This document shows, in pieces, positions 1 through 9,926 of a DNA stretch of 64,000 nt (its first letter is position 1; each line of letters opens with the position of its first letter). The DNA lies in NCBI GenBank assembly GCA_008330645.1, contig VLTN01000021.1, positions 310,001-374,000 on the forward strand. Reading direction: 5' to 3'. The translations under genes and the position numbers were made by a program. The notes under the pieces are model-generated. The model saw nothing but the letters and a program-made list of their open reading frames with translations, did not search any database and was not told the origin of the DNA. Source of the stretch: Cafeteria roenbergensis (taxonomy: Eukaryota; Sar; Bigyra; Bicosoecida; Cafeteriaceae).

Positions 1-2671
1 CCTGGACCTGGCGGCCGCCCTCCCTGCCGAGTCGGCTGGCCCGGCCACTGCAGCCGTCGTCAGGGCCCTGTCTGCTGTCCGCGCAGGGTCCTTCCTGGAT
101 AGCCTCGCCCGGCGGGCCCGCCTGCCGGCACGGCCGGGCCACCCCGCGCACGCCGCTGCCGACGGCCGGGCCGCCACGCCCGCAGCGGCCGCTGGCTCCG
201 GTGCCGGCGCGGACGCGGATGCCGGGCCCGGCGTGGCCGGGGCCGACGGCGGTTTCGCGTCCCCGCTTGCGCGCGCCCTGGCAGACGCGGCCACGCAGGC
301 CGGGCGTTCCGTCACAGCCACGCTGCTCCTGTCAGCGGCCTCTGCCGCCCACAGGGTGCGCGAGTCGGCCCTGGCGGCTGCTGTCTCAGCGTCCGACGCG
401 GCGCGCAGCGCGGCGGCTTCTGGGGCGTCTGCAGCGCCGCTCGCGGCCAGCAGTCCGGCCTTCGCTGCAGCCGCGGCTGCCGCTGCCGCCGCGGCCAACG
501 ACCTCGGCGCCTGCGCTTCCCTCATCGGCTCCTCCGCCCAGCTTCGTGCGCACGCCAGCCTGGGAGTGGGCCACGTGGCCGCCGGCGCGCTGGAGGCGGC
601 AGCCGTCGCTATTCTCGCTTGCGACGCTGTGGGGGCGTCTGGCCCCGCGTGCTCGCCGCAGGTGCAGCTGTGCATGTCCGTTGTGGACCAGGCAGCGCAC
701 CTCCTGGCCATTGAGGACGAGGAGCGCCGGGCCAGCGCTGCGGGCGCCGCCCTGGGCGGGCTCGTCCGCCTCCTGCTGGCAGCCTCGGGCTGCGGCGTCA
801 AGGGCAGCCCAGCGCTGCCCGCCACCGAGGGGGGGCTCGAGGCGTGGCCCCCGGCCCAGCTCCGCGGCCTGGTTGGGATCAAGTGGGCGGAGGGGGCGGA
901 GGGGGCGCCTCCCCTTGAGAGAGACCGCGCCGAGGCTGTGGCAGCCGCAGCGGCCCTCACAACCGACACGCTCACCGCCCTGTGGTCAACCGGCGCGGCG
1001 GGCGCTGGAAGGCCCTCCCAGGCTGGCACGAGCAGCGTTGCGGCAGTGATTGCCGCCCTGGGCCCATCCATGGGCGCGCTCATCTCCAGGTGCCCGCCCG
1101 CGGCAGCGGCGGACGTGCTTCGCGCAGGGGACAGCGCCGGAATCAGCGTGGACACGGGGGGCGGCGGGAATGGCGGGCAGGCGGGGGCATGGGGCGCCGC
1201 CGCGGCGGACGGGGAGGCGGCGCGACTTGGGGCAGTTCGGGCCCCGGTTGCTGCTGCTGCGAGCGTTCTGGAGCTGGGCAGTGCGGCTTCGAGGGCGCTG
1301 GCTCAGATCGCGCGCCGCTCTGCCGAGAGCGACGGCGCGCCGGCCCCCGACGCTGCCCGCGCCTGCCGCGCGGCCCTGCTTGTGCTGGGAAAGCAGCGAG
1401 GCTTCTGCGCGGCGGCAGTGGCGCTGCTGGTGCAGCCAGTGCCGGCGGCCGCCACGCTTGCCCTCGCTGCAGCGGCCGCCCTTGGCGAGGCGATGGCCGC
1501 TGCGGCGTCGGCTGACGACGCCGATGCGGCGTACGAGTTCGCCACAGGCAGGCGCGCAGTCCAAGGGGGCGATGCGGGCAGCGACGCCGGGACGCTCGCC
1601 TGGCTCGTGGACCGGCTCTGCGCCGACGAGGCGGCGGTTTCGCGGGCCGTTGCTGCCACGGCCGTCGCAGCGGCCGCGTGGTCGGCTGAGGCACGGCTGC
1701 GGCGGGCGGGACGGTCGCAGCGCAGGCGCGCAGCCGGAGGGTGGGGGGCGGAGGAAGCCCCGATGCGGGTGGGGGCGGCCCCCGCTGCCTCCGCGAACTG
1801 GCCCTCGGTCGGCGTGACCAGGCTGTGCTGCGGGCCAGGGTTGCCCGCGTCGTTCTCGGGGGGGCAAGCGCCGTCGCCCGAGGGTGCCACAGCGGCAGGC
1901 GACGGCCAGGGGCCGCCCTCGGAGGCCACGCTGCTGGTGGCGCACTGCGCCGCGGTGCTGGGCGCGCTGGCGCGGTGCCAGGCTCCAGCGAGGACAGAGG
2001 GGCCTCTGGTGAGCGTGGCGGACGCTGAAGAGGACGCCGTGGCGGGCGACCCCGTGGCGCTGGCTGTGGGGTCGATGCCGATGCTGCTTGGGCTCGCCGA
2101 GCGCGCGGGCACTGCGGCTTGCGCTCCGCTGGCAGTGCTGGCGGCCGGGGCGGCCGAGGCGTGCGCCGCGTTCGCCTGCGCTGCGGAGGCCGCCCCGGCG
2201 CTGCTCCGGCACTGGACGGTGCTGGCATCGACTCAAGCGTCCGCGCTGTGCGGCGCGCCGCGCCACTTCCTCGACGCAGTCGTGACCTGGGGCGCGGCAG
2301 GGGGCTGCGACGGCCTCGACGGGTGGCCGTGGGGCGGCGAGGCGGCGGCCAGGGCCGCGCGGGCCACTGCCGCCGACCTCGTGGGAGCCTCGCCGGTGGC
2401 GGCGTGCTCCAGCGCAGCAGTGGCGGTGGTGACGCACGCCTCGGACAAGCACCGACGCACGGACATGGCTCGTGCCGCTGCCGCCGCAGTCAGGTGCTTG
2501 CGCACTGCGCTGGCAACAACGAAGCACCAGTCCCAGGAGACGGGCCGGCAAGCCTTCGGCGACGGCCTGCGGCCTGCGGCGCTGCGCCGCGTTCTTGAGG
2601 CAGCCGCGGCCGTGCGCGACGCTGACGCCGCGCTGGTGCGGGAGCTGACCAACGCCTCAAGTATGTTGTAG
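1..2671 (+). CDS. Ala-rich alpha-helical repeat-like protein, 3' part (5' end outside window)
   Basis: The reading frame is already open at base 2 and stays open to the TAG at 2669-2671, so about 890 codons of a longer gene are visible and the true start lies upstream. The product is extremely alanine-rich and looks like stacked amphipathic helices with scattered Gly/Pro linkers. The overall texture (repeated helix pairs, few charged motifs, Cys and Trp scattered in the C-terminal third) resembles HEAT/ARM solenoids such as importin-beta relatives, but I see no diagnostic motif and do not assign a family. The last residues are a plain helical tail ending in SSML. No intron signature of the local type is needed in the visible part. 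GC-rich shadow frames on both strands are as long as the real one, so the choice rests on the continuous opening to the window edge and on the helical composition. Confidence 0.6.
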   Translation, partial: LDLAAALPAESAGPATAAVVRALSAVRAGSFLDSLARRARLPARPGHPAHAAADGRAATPAAAAGSGAGADADAGPGVAGADGGFASPLARALADAATQAGRSVTATLLLSAASAAHRVRESALAAAVSASDAARSAAASGASAAPLAASSPAFAAAAAAAAAAANDLGACASLIGSSAQLRAHASLGVGHVAAGALEAAAVAILACDAVGASGPACSPQVQLCMSVVDQAAHLLAIEDEERRASAAGAALGGLVRLLLAASGCGVKGSPALPATEGGLEAWPPAQLRGLVGIKWAEGAEGAPPLERDRAEAVAAAAALTTDTLTALWSTGAAGAGRPSQAGTSSVAAVIAALGPSMGALISRCPPAAAADVLRAGDSAGISVDTGGGGNGGQAGAWGAAAADGEAARLGAVRAPVAAAASVLELGSAASRALAQIARRSAESDGAPAPDAARACRAALLVLGKQRGFCAAAVALLVQPVPAAATLALAAAAALGEAMAAAASADDADAAYEFATGRRAVQGGDAGSDAGTLAWLVDRLCADEAAVSRAVAATAVAAAAWSAEARLRRAGRSQRRRAAGGWGAEEAPMRVGAAPAASANWPSVGVTRLCCGPGLPASFSGGQAPSPEGATAAGDGQGPPSEATLLVAHCAAVLGALARCQAPARTEGPLVSVADAEEDAVAGDPVALAVGSMPMLLGLAERAGTAACAPLAVLAAGAAEACAAFACAAEAAPALLRHWTVLASTQASALCGAPRHFLDAVVTWGAAGGCDGLDGWPWGGEAAARAARATAADLVGASPVAACSSAAVAVVTHASDKHRRTDMARAAAAAVRCLRTALATTKHQSQETGRQAFGDGLRPAALRRVLEAAAAVRDADAALVRELTNASSML

Positions 2672-3069
2672 TGCGAGAGCAGGGCTCTCTTGCGTTGCGT
2701 GTCTCCGCCTGCTGCGCAACAGCCGGATCGCATGTGGCTGGCCCCCCACACCGCGGCAATCGAGACTCCGTGCGCTTTCGGCCCTCGGCCCGCACCCCAT
2801 GCCAAAGCGCGCAATCGCTTGCCACGAGCACAGCCTGCTGCGACCCGTTCCGGGCTCTCCCTTCCGCGAGCCTGTCCGCCGCTGGCGGCCGTCGCAGGGC
2901 GTTTTCGGCGCTCGACTGGCGAACGGGAGCCAGCAGCAGAGCGCGAGACCGCCGGAACATTGCCGCGAACCACGCCAAGTGGCACACTTGCAGCCCGGCA
3001 AGCAGGCGGCTGCTCGGCCTCCAGCCGAAGAAGTTTCGCCCTCCACTGGCGTGCGAGCAAGAGAACAAG
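2672..3069. other. Intergenic spacer, no gene seen
   Basis: This stretch of about 400 bases separates two plus-strand genes and must hold the 3' end of the first transcript and the promoter or leader of the second. I see no convincing coding frame, RNA gene or repeat in it. Confidence 0.5.
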
Positions 3070-5061
3070 ATGGCCTACGCAGGAGACTACGGCGGGGCGC
3101 CGAAGAACGCGGTCGAGGTCGCGCCTCCGCGAGGCCACGACGCGTACTATGCCGGAGACGCGCGCGGCGCACGCTCCGGTGGCGCCGTCCCGGTAGCTCC
3201 TGTGATCATGGCCCCTCCGGAGGGGATGATCACTGTGGATCGCGGCGACGGAAGCGAGCCCGTGAGCGCTGCGTCCCCGAGTGGCCGTCTCGAGTCGCGA
3301 TGACAATTTCGCGATGGGCATCAGTCCCGGCGGCTCGGCGCGGGCTGCCTCTCCCCCACGTCTTTACTCCAGGCATGGGCTGGCTGGGTGCTCGCAGCTG
3401 TTGCTTTGGCGGTGGGAGTTGGCCTCTCCGTGCGCGCGTGTCTCGGCTGCGACTCTGCTTCACGGCCTGCCGCGACAGCGATCCCCGGCCCGTCTGATTG
3501 CCTCACGCGCAGCCAGCGCCCACGTGCAAGGATCCCGTGTGGGCGGCGCTTCTGGCGTTGAATGTGGTTGTCCAGGCCATTCTGGCGGTGGTGTACGGCA
3601 TCCCCGTGCTGAACAGCGCTGGCACCGACGAGGTTGTCACCTCGGACGAGGGCTCCGGAAAGGGCCTGAGCACTCGCACCCTCGGCATCGTGTTCGTCAT
3701 TTGTGTCGGGCTCGGAGCCGTGGCATCGGTGCTCTTCCTCTTGTGCCTTGTCCGCTGCGCGGAGCGACTGGTTCGCGTCACTGTCTTTGCCTCCATCGGA
3801 CTCAACGTGCTCCTGGCCATCGTCTCGGTCTTCCTGAGCCCTTTCCTGGCGCTCATCTGGATCATGTAAGCACGGCAGCGTTGTGGGCGCGCAGTGCTCG
3901 CGGCCCCGAGCGGGTGCCGCAAGTCAGCCAGCGCCGTTGCGCCACCGTCCTCCGTGCCGTTTCAAAGTTTGCGCGCCCTTCCTTGCGTCGCGCAGCTTCG
4001 CCGTCCTCGGCGTTTGCTTCTGGTGCTCCGTGCGGAACCGCATCGCCTTCGCAGCTGCTCATTTGGAGATTGCCGGCACGGCGGTGCGAAAGCACTCCCT
4101 GACCATTTGCTGGGCGTACGCCAGCCTCGCCATGGGCGCCATCTACTGCATCGTTTGGGCCGTTGCCGTTGTCGGGGTGTCCAGCAAGCTCGTTGAGCAG
4201 CGCGCTGTGAGGGACGAGGCCAGCGCGCTCGAAGCCGTCGCGTACGTGCTTGAGCTTCTGGCCTTTTTCTGGGGCGTCAACTTCGTCAGGTTCTCGCTTC
4301 ACGTGGTTGTGTCCGGCACAGTGGGCACATGGTGGGCGGTGGCGGAGCCCAAGGACCCGACTGTTGGGTCCATCCGTCGCGCGTTCACCACCTCGTGCGG
4401 CAGCGTGGCCTTTGCGGCGCTTCTCATCGCCATCATCCAGACCATCCGCCAGATGCTTCGCGAGGCGCAGCGCAGCGCGATGCGGAACGGAGGCGCTGCG
4501 GCGGCCTGCTGCCTCGGCATTGTCCACTGCCTCATCCAGATCATTGAGAACCTCGCTCGGTACATCAGCGAGTACGCTCTCGTCCGCGTCGCCCTCTTTG
4601 GCGAGGACTTCATCACCGCGGGCCGCGCCACGTTTGCGATGTTCCGCGAGCGGGGTTGGACCGCCGTGATCAACGACGTGATCATCAGCAGGACGCTGAC
4701 CCTGGCGATGCTCCTCTTCGGCGCCCTGACCGGCGTGGTCGGCGCAGGAGCGGCCTACTTTTTCATTCCGGGGGTCGGACAGGACATCAAGGGCGCGGTT
4801 GCGCTGCTTGCTGGTCTCGGTGGCTTCATCTTGGGCATGGCCTGCTGCAGCATCGTCAGCATGGTCATCGAGAGCGGCGTCATCACAGCCTTCGTGGCCT
4901 TCGGCGAGCAGCCCGAGGGCCTGCACGTGAACCACCCGGTGCTGTTCCAGAAAATGCTGGAGGCCTGGGCCGAGTTCTACCCGGACGCCGTCGTGGCGGC
5001 AGGCTACGACCGGCGCTACGGCGTCGACGCCGTCGGACACCACGCCCGCGACGAGCCCTGA
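3070..5061 (+). CDS. Choline transporter-like protein (CTL/SLC44, PNS1 type)
   Basis: Three exons join in frame: 3070-3261, 3513-3865 and 3996-5061, giving 536 residues, close to yeast Pns1 (about 540). Donors are GTGAGC at 3262 and GTAAGC at 3866; both acceptors are CGCAG. An alternative first acceptor ending at 3530 keeps the same frame and would remove six residues. Residues 1-64 are a soluble Gly/Pro-rich cytosolic tail. About ten hydrophobic segments follow. The stretch RNRIAFAAAHLEIAG followed by a membrane span, and the C-terminal half with GVGQDIKGAVALLAGLGGF, HPVLFQKML and an E-F-Y-P-D motif, are typical of PF04515. Members of this family are integral plasma- or organelle-membrane proteins; some animal members move choline, while the substrate of yeast Pns1 is unknown, so transport of choline here is an inference. 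The start is the first ATG of an exon that opens directly with the soluble tail. Confidence 0.85.
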
Positions 5062-5716
5062 GTGCGGCACGCGGAAGCTGCCAGAGCCTGAGTGATGTGC
5101 GCGCGTTCCCTGAGCCCTGTGGCTGCAACGCCGCGCTTGCCTTCCAGGGCGGAACGGGGCGACGTGCGTGTTTCACACAGGCCGCGACGAGACCGAACCA
5201 CCGTGCGTGCCTGAGACCCGCGGCGCGCGCCACGGTGCAGCCAAGCGAGTTCGAGCCACGAAGTGGCACACGGCGAGAGCAGGGGAAGCAGAGGCCATGG
5301 GCGAGGCCAGTGCAATCTCGCGAATCCCGCAGGACCTTGCGACGCCGTCAGCTGTACGCGCGGCGCGAGACACCTGCGATCCATCGGGACGTGGCGCCCG
5401 GAGCGCCTGCCCGCGTCGCGTTTGGCTCGCCTGTGCCCACAGTGACGGTTTTCCCCGCCGCTCGCCCGCCGCTCCAGCAAAGCGGTCTGGGCCTCGTGCA
5501 TCGTCGCGTGCGGGCCGGTTCTTTCCGTGGCGCGCTCCTTCGTGAGCCGCAAGCGATGGCTCGCTCTGCACCGCTTTCCCCGCGACATCACTGGGCATTG
5601 CACAATGTCGGAAGACCCCCACCGCACACTCAACGTCGGCCTGAGCCGGCCCCCCCCCTCTCCTGGTTCGCCGTCCAACTCCGGCGCGGCAACTCCGCGC
5701 GTAGTGCTTGCCTTTC
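5062..5716. other. Intergenic spacer, no gene seen
   Basis: About 650 bases lie between the stop of the CTL gene and the first ATG of the phosphodiesterase gene on the same strand. Short frames here look like compositional noise. The right-hand part is presumably promoter and 5' leader of the phosphodiesterase gene; I see no TATA-like element or RNA gene. Confidence 0.4.
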
Positions 5717-8700
5717 ATGGCAGCTCCGCAACAGGCGGCCCGCGCGCCGCCCATGTCGCCGTTTGCGGTACGCCACCACTCGGCCCGCGCAGATTCCGGA
5801 GGCCGGTCGCCCTGGGACGATGCGCCTGACCGCCCGACAGTGGCGGCCCAAACCGCGCGCCGGGCTCTGGCGTCGAACCCGAGCGGGGAGACGGTCACCA
5901 TCTCCCGGACGGCCCTGGAGGAGCTGCTGCGGGCAAGCGGGGGCGCCGCCGCCCAGTCGGAGCCAGCGAGGCGAGCATCCCTGCCCGGCGACGGCTCGCA
6001 GCCCGCTGCCCCCGCGCCCTCGCCAGTGCCCCCGCCCCCCCTCCCGAGCGCAATGTTCTTGCGCGGGCGCTCGTCGGGCACGCTGGGCGCGGCGGGTGAC
6101 GATCTCGAGGAAGCGCCGGGGAGCTTGGGCGGGGCGGCCGACTCGCCGGCCAACCCCGCCAAGTCGCGGCGCGAAAGCCATGCAAGCGTGGGATCGAATG
6201 CGTCGGTGGCGTCGATGATGCTGCGCCGGCCGGGGACGACCGCCGCCAAGGAATTTGCCATCGCAATGGAAGCCGAAGCGCAACTCGGCACGGCCGACTC
6301 AGCGCTCGGCTTCGTGCTGGAGCAGGCGCAGGCCGACCCGTGGATCATTAAGCGGCTGCAGGCCATGGGCAGCCTGGGAGGCAAGAACAAGTTCCTGGCG
6401 GCGGCGTCAGCCGTGATGATGGCGATGAAGAGCAAAAAGTCGCGACGCCGCTCCAGCGCGCCCGCAGACACGGTCTCGCGCGTGGCTCAGGGCTGGAGGC
6501 AGGCGCTCAGCTCGGACGAGGGCACTCCGAGCGAAAGCGCGCTGGACGGTGCCGAGGGCGGAGCGGACCAGAGCGACGACGACGCCGAGGGCGCGGCGCC
6601 GCCGCTTGGCACCTCGGCCACCGCCGCCAGCGGCCTCGGCAGCGCTGGCGGCTCCCTCTGCAGCAGCCGCAGCTCCGTCAGGCAGCCCGCCCCCTCCGGA
6701 GCCGATGCCTCGCCCGTGGCCTGCCGCCAGGCGCGCCGCAACCGCGTGTCCGTGGCGCTGCGCATCGCGGCGCTCGACAGCGCCCCCCCTTCGCCAGTCG
6801 TGGGCACGCCTGACGATGCCGACGCGTTCGACGCGGCATCGGCCTCGCCCGCGCCGGTGGTGGAGCTCCGCAGCGGCAGGTCTGGGCGTGACGTGAGCAC
6901 CCCCGTCGCTGTTGGAGACGCCGCGCCTCCCGCCGTGACTGGCAGGACCGGCCGCGACTGGGCCCGGGTCCCGGCAGCGGGCCTGTTGAGCCGCCCTCAG
7001 AGCGTCATCACCCCGCCCGTCGTGACCGTCGAGACCTCGTGGGAGGGAGCCACGCCCGTTGCAGGCCCCAGCGCGAGCCGCTCCGCGCCGGCCTCGGCCC
7101 CGCCGCGCGATGCAGCGGACACCTCCAGCGGGGACACGACCGCCTCTCTCGCCGGCCAGGTGGCGCTCTCTGCCGCCCAGGGGCCCAACCCGTCGCGCAG
7201 GGTGGACACGCTGGCTCACCGCGCGACGCGCGGGGATGCCTGGTGCGCCGGCGCGGGGGTCGCCCTAGCGGCCGCTGCGGCGGAGGAGGCGCCGCTGGAG
7301 CCCCCTGCCCTGCCTTGCGTCGAGCGCCTGCGCGCAGAGGCACTGGCGTTCTCCCAGGTGGGCGACTGGCTCAAGTTTAACATTCTTGGCGCCAACACGA
7401 CGCTCGTGGCGGCGCTCACTGGAAGCGACGACCCGCACAGGGCAGAGACCGAGGCGGCAGCCTGGCCGGCGGTCGACCCAGAGCCCGCCACGACCGATGC
7501 TGCTTCGGCGGAAGCGGGCGCCCGCTCTGGCCCTCATCGCGCAGACCCCCCCGGGGCTCCGCGGCGGCGACCCGACCCCAAGCGGCCGGGGCCTGGGCAG
7601 GACAACGCCCCCCTCCCCCTCCGCTGCGCCGCCCGGCCGCGCCGCCCCGGGCGCCGGCCTGGGCCTGCGCCGCCAGCCCCACTATGCGCCCGCCATGGCT
7701 GGCCCGGATGGCTTGCCCCTCTCCGTCGCCGAGGCGCGAGCCTCTGCTCGCATGGCAGCAGCAGAGCTTCGAAGTGCATGGGAGGACGGACAACGGGCGG
7801 CGGCAGCAGCGGCTGCAGCGGCCGCCGAGGCCGACACGCTTGCAGCCCCGCCCCCGCCGCCGCCTGCCCCGTCTGAGGCCGGCCCAGCGCACAGCCCGGA
7901 GGGCGTCTGGGCTGAGGGCGCCGCTGCGTTCCGCCCGCAGGGGCCGTCCTCCGTGCCCTCGGGCGGCTCGGCCGGCGGTGGCACCTCGCCGCGGAAGTCT
8001 GACGGGGCGGAGCCTCCGAGCCCCTTCGCCGAGCCGGGGGCCCCCTCGCCGCCCACCGCCCGTGAGCTCATGCTCGGCGCGCAGTGGTGCAGCGTGTCGC
8101 CCGCGGCCCTGGCGGGGGGCATCACTGTGGAGGCGGGCATCAGTGGCTGGGGCAGGGAGCTGCTCGAAGCCCTCGCCTTCCGGGCTCTGCTCGAAGCAGC
8201 GGCACCGCCTGCCGACGTCGCCACCTGGGAGCGAAAGGCGTGCGCGGCCAACTGCCCCTCCCCGCCGACTCGCGCCGCCGACCTCACCGCGGAGGCGCTG
8301 AGGCGGGTGCCGCTGCCCCCTGCCGTCGCGAGGGCCGCCGAGGAGGTCCCGCTCGCGCCACCCCCGGCCTCCTCGGCCGCGGCGCTCGCCCCGCAGGGCC
8401 ACGCCAGGGTCTCGTCTGCCGGAGTGGCGGTTCCGGTCCCCCTGGGCCACCGCCGCAACTCGAGCCGCGGCAACCTGGCCAGCTCCGCCAGCACCCCAAG
8501 CGGAGCTGTGTCCGTTGCGTCGAGCCACCGCTCCGTAGGCGCCTGGCCGTGGGAGTGGGAGATCGACGTGCACCCGGGTGCGGCCCGCCGCATTGCCGCG
8601 CTCATCGCGTCTCTCTACCGCGGGAACCTCTACCACTCCGCCCTGCACGCCGCCGACGTCCTCCACGCCGCGCGCCACGCGCTGGTTTCGGGCGGGCTGG

Positions 8701-9689
8701 GAGCGAGGCTGGCCGCCCCCTCCCGCGTCGCGTTCGTGCTTGCCGCAGCGGCGCACGACGCCGGGCACCCTGGCGTGAACAACATCTACCTCACGGCCAC
8801 AGCCCACCCGCTGGCGCTGCGCTACGGCGACGCGTCCCCCCTCGAGCGCATGCACGCCGCCTCCCTGCTGGAGCTCGTGCATGCCTGCCCCGAGGCCGAC
8901 GTGATGTCGTCGTGGTCGGCCACCTCGCGCCGCGCGGCCCTCAAGCTCGCCTTCCAGTGCATTGTGCACACCGACAACGCAGGCCACTTCGCCATGGTGG
9001 ACAGGCTCAAGGCCAGGGGCGCCCTCATCACCGCGGCGGACGACTCGGCGTCGGCAGCCGACGCCCCGGGCCACTCGCCCGACCCGCGCGGTGGCCCGCT
9101 CGACCTCTCGCCGGGCAGCGAGGACGAGCAGCTGGTCGCCATGGCCTCGCTCCACGCCGCGGACATCAGCAACCCCTACCGCCACTGGGAGCTCAACTGC
9201 CGCTGGGGGGACTTCGTCACGCACGAGTTCTGGCTCCAGGGCCGGCGCGAGCATGCGGCTGGCGTGCCGGTGGGCCCGGCAAACGACGCCACGGCCGCGG
9301 CGCCCAAGCCCTTTGTCCAGGCGGGCTTCGCCAAGGCGTTCTGCCTCCCGCTCCTCTGCGGCGTGGCCGGGCTGGGCGTCGTCGACGTGCAACCCTGGGT
9401 GGACCAGCTGCAGCGCAACGTCGCCACCTATGAGTGCTTGGCGCGGCACGTGCGAGCAGTCATTGCACTGCGCCAGCCGTCTGCGGCGGCTGCCGCCTCC
9501 TCTGGCCTCGCCGCCTCGACCGCCTCGGGAGCTGACGAGGACGTCTTCGTCGTGTCAGACTCGCTCGAGGCCATTGACGAGGGCGTGGCGGCCGAGGAGG
9601 CCGACGCTGAGTCCACTCGATCGCCCAAGTCTCCCCCGTTGCCGCCGCGCGTGCCGCTGGCGCCTGAGCGGCGGCCGGCGGCTCCCTAG
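5717..9689 (+). CDS. Class I 3',5'-cyclic nucleotide phosphodiesterase; reading frame changes once
   Basis: The C-terminal half carries the class I PDE catalytic core that hydrolyses cAMP or cGMP: YHSALHAADV (8631-8660), HDAGHPGVNN (about 8754-8783), HAADISNP (about 9152-9175), then QAGFAKAFCLPL with the invariant Gln and Phe. Together these give the two-metal site and the nucleotide clamp. The usual Asn of HNxxH is Ser here. The N-terminal part, from the ATG at 5717, is Ser/Ala/Pro-rich and poorly conserved, and it ends in GDWLKFNIL, which resembles the segment that opens the PDE fold. That part is in one frame (open to 7876) and the catalytic part is in another (open from 7386 to 9689), so the gene needs one switch between about 7386 and 7690. 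GT at 7406 or 7472 with the CGCAG ending at 7544 would be in phase, but neither donor fits the local GTGAG rule. A sequencing indel in a C/G run (for example 7546-7552) is equally possible, as is a separate start at ATG 7695. Low-complexity inserts enlarge the core, as between 9030 and 9120. Confidence 0.8.
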
Positions 9690-9926
9690 GCGCTCTGAGT
9701 GCCTGCCAGAGCGCTCGACAGCGACTGCGGCTGCGTCTGTGCCCGTGATTCTTTTTTTTCTCTGCTGGCCATCGCTTGCCGGCTCGTCTTTCGTGTGTGC
9801 GTGTTCGGCGCTTGAGCCCGGAGCCGTATTGGCGCGAATCGATGAGTCGAACCCTGGCCAAGGCGCTCTGCACCACGCACTCGCAGACCGCGGACGCCCG
9901 ATCCACTCGGCCCGCTCGCTGCCACC

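Noticed and set aside
986-2551. Long minus-strand open frame opposite the first gene
   Set aside because: It is a GC-rich shadow: Arg/His/Gly-rich with no motif, while the plus frame is open to the window edge and shows helical composition.
7416-9449. 677-codon minus-strand frame opposite the phosphodiesterase
   Set aside because: The opposite strand carries all PDE catalytic motifs; this frame is the complement of high-GC codons.
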